Assembly: GCF_011100465.1 (NCBI RefSeq)
Contig: NZ_CP049740.1
Location: forward strand, 1,170,001 to 1,234,000
Length of the DNA: 64,000 nt
Source of the DNA: Jeotgalibaca arthritidis
Lineage (GTDB): Bacteria; Bacillota; Bacilli; Lactobacillales; Aerococcaceae
Direction: 5' to 3'
This document shows, in pieces, positions 63,615 to 64,000 of the stretch. The notes under the pieces are model-generated. The model made no database searches. It was given only the letters and a program-made list of their open reading frames with translations, and had not been told where the DNA came from. Within the stretch, counting starts at the first letter, position 1. Each line of letters starts with the position of its first letter. The translations under genes and the position numbers were made by a program.

Positions 63615-64000
63615 ATGCACTCTAAGAAAAGTACATATAGTAAGTTTTCCGATAGAAAAGAACCGATTTACTGGATTGGTGGGTCTTCTTGTGCTGGAAA
63701 AAGTACATTTGCCAGGCAGTTTGCTGTAAAATATGGTTATACTTATGGAACTCTATTTTTATTGTATTTCTTTATTTTTTTTAGTAGTAATTCTTGGAAT
63801 TTGGATAAGATATTGAACTTTAAATCATGGTATTTTACCCAAGGTTTATGGGAAATGGAGGGTATGTGGTTTTGGAAAGCGTTCATTTTTGAAACTCCGT
63901 TTGTTTTACTCCGTGTATTACCGTTATTTTTCTTTCTGTTTTTGGGTATCTATTATCTTTTACGTTCACTTATAAATGATGATTCAACAGTGATAACAAA
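63615..64000 (+). CDS. chimeric frame: Walker A nucleotide-binding start joined to membrane helices (runs off the window)
   Basis: ATG 63615 is preceded by GGAAGGGAAGAG. The first 45 residues contain a P-loop (GGSSCAGKST, residues 22-31) in a kinase-like start IYWIGGSSCAGKSTFARQFA. After KYGYTYG the sequence becomes strongly hydrophobic, with two helices and tryptophan-rich loops, and stays open to the last base. A P-loop domain cannot be complete in 45 residues, so a gene start seems to be fused in frame to another gene. The 3' end is outside the window. Confidence 0.5.
   Translation, partial: MHSKKSTYSKFSDRKEPIYWIGGSSCAGKSTFARQFAVKYGYTYGTLFLLYFFIFFSSNSWNLDKILNFKSWYFTQGLWEMEGMWFWKAFIFETPFVLLRVLPLFFFLFLGIYYLLRSLINDDSTVIT

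Overview
The window looks like chromosome of a low-GC Gram-positive bacterium of the order Lactobacillales, most likely Carnobacteriaceae-like. This is inferred from a PyrR-attenuated pyr operon with a class 1B PyrDK, a cdaA-cdaR-glmM operon, a glmS ribozyme, an M-box, staphyloxanthin-type C30 carotenoid genes and AGGAGG-type ribosome binding sites. No species is claimed. Layout: 1-2.9 kb holds the 3' nine tenths of a 23S rRNA and a 5S rRNA. 3-6 kb holds a small acetyltransferase, crtO, and the 5'-truncated remnants of crtQ and of one crtM that meet head to head, then a glutathione peroxidase. 6-10.7 kb is the pyrR-pyrB-pyrC-pyrK-pyrD operon (minus strand) with two PyrR-type attenuators. 10.7-16.2 kb has an Mg2+ riboswitch and mgtA (with an overlapping candidate leader ORF) and a Zn/Cd-type P-type ATPase behind an ArsR/SmtB-type operator. 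16-21 kb has an ECF S component, a phasin-like/ABC1-kinase pair, tRNA-Tyr and tRNA-Gln, an azoreductase and small membrane or PH-domain proteins. 21-24.5 kb is cdaA-cdaR-glmM. 24.8-28.9 kb is a galactan/galacto-oligosaccharide-type locus (LacI regulator, GH42 beta-galactosidase) whose ABC transporter has been mostly deleted. 29-31 kb is the glmS ribozyme and glmS. 33.1-38.5 kb is a second carotenoid locus (crtN, crtM, an OhrR/MarR-like regulator, a TspO/MBR-like membrane protein) in which crtN has a frameshift and crtM is split by an intact-looking IS3-family element with a 3-bp target duplication. 38.6-51.6 kb is ordinary housekeeping and stress content: a heterodimeric ABC exporter, diaminopimelate dehydrogenase, cupin, a sirtuin without zinc cysteines, ASCH, an FAD protein, GNAT, DUF488, an AraC regulator and DUF4153. 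From about 51.9 kb to the end the DNA is AT-rich and accessory: an IS30-like remnant, a NiCo riboswitch with a cobalt-type P1B-4 ATPase, an SOS-type promoter with a YolD-like gene, a RadC-like protein, a HEPN-type protein, a small tyrosine recombinase, a PadR/DUF2812 pair and a DnaD-like remnant. It reads as an integrated and decayed plasmid or integrative element. The most unusual signal is in that last part. Three 28-bp, dif-like (11-6-11) imperfect palindromes each lie exactly 4 nt after the 3' arm of a small AACC(C/T)T-type hairpin (weaker at the middle copy), and they delimit gene modules next to the tyrosine recombinase, whose own upstream region carries a variant of the same arms. A second palindrome family brackets a single unknown gene. 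A separate genome-wide-looking oddity is a set of tandem hairpin arrays between genes (about 3.6, 13.8, 24.6, 31.1 and 43.6 kb), in which each locus repeats its own stem sequence two or three times. Functionally, metal homeostasis is over-represented (Mg, Zn/Cd and Co/Ni, each with its own cis-regulatory device), and carotenoid synthesis is predicted to be lost at both local crt loci.
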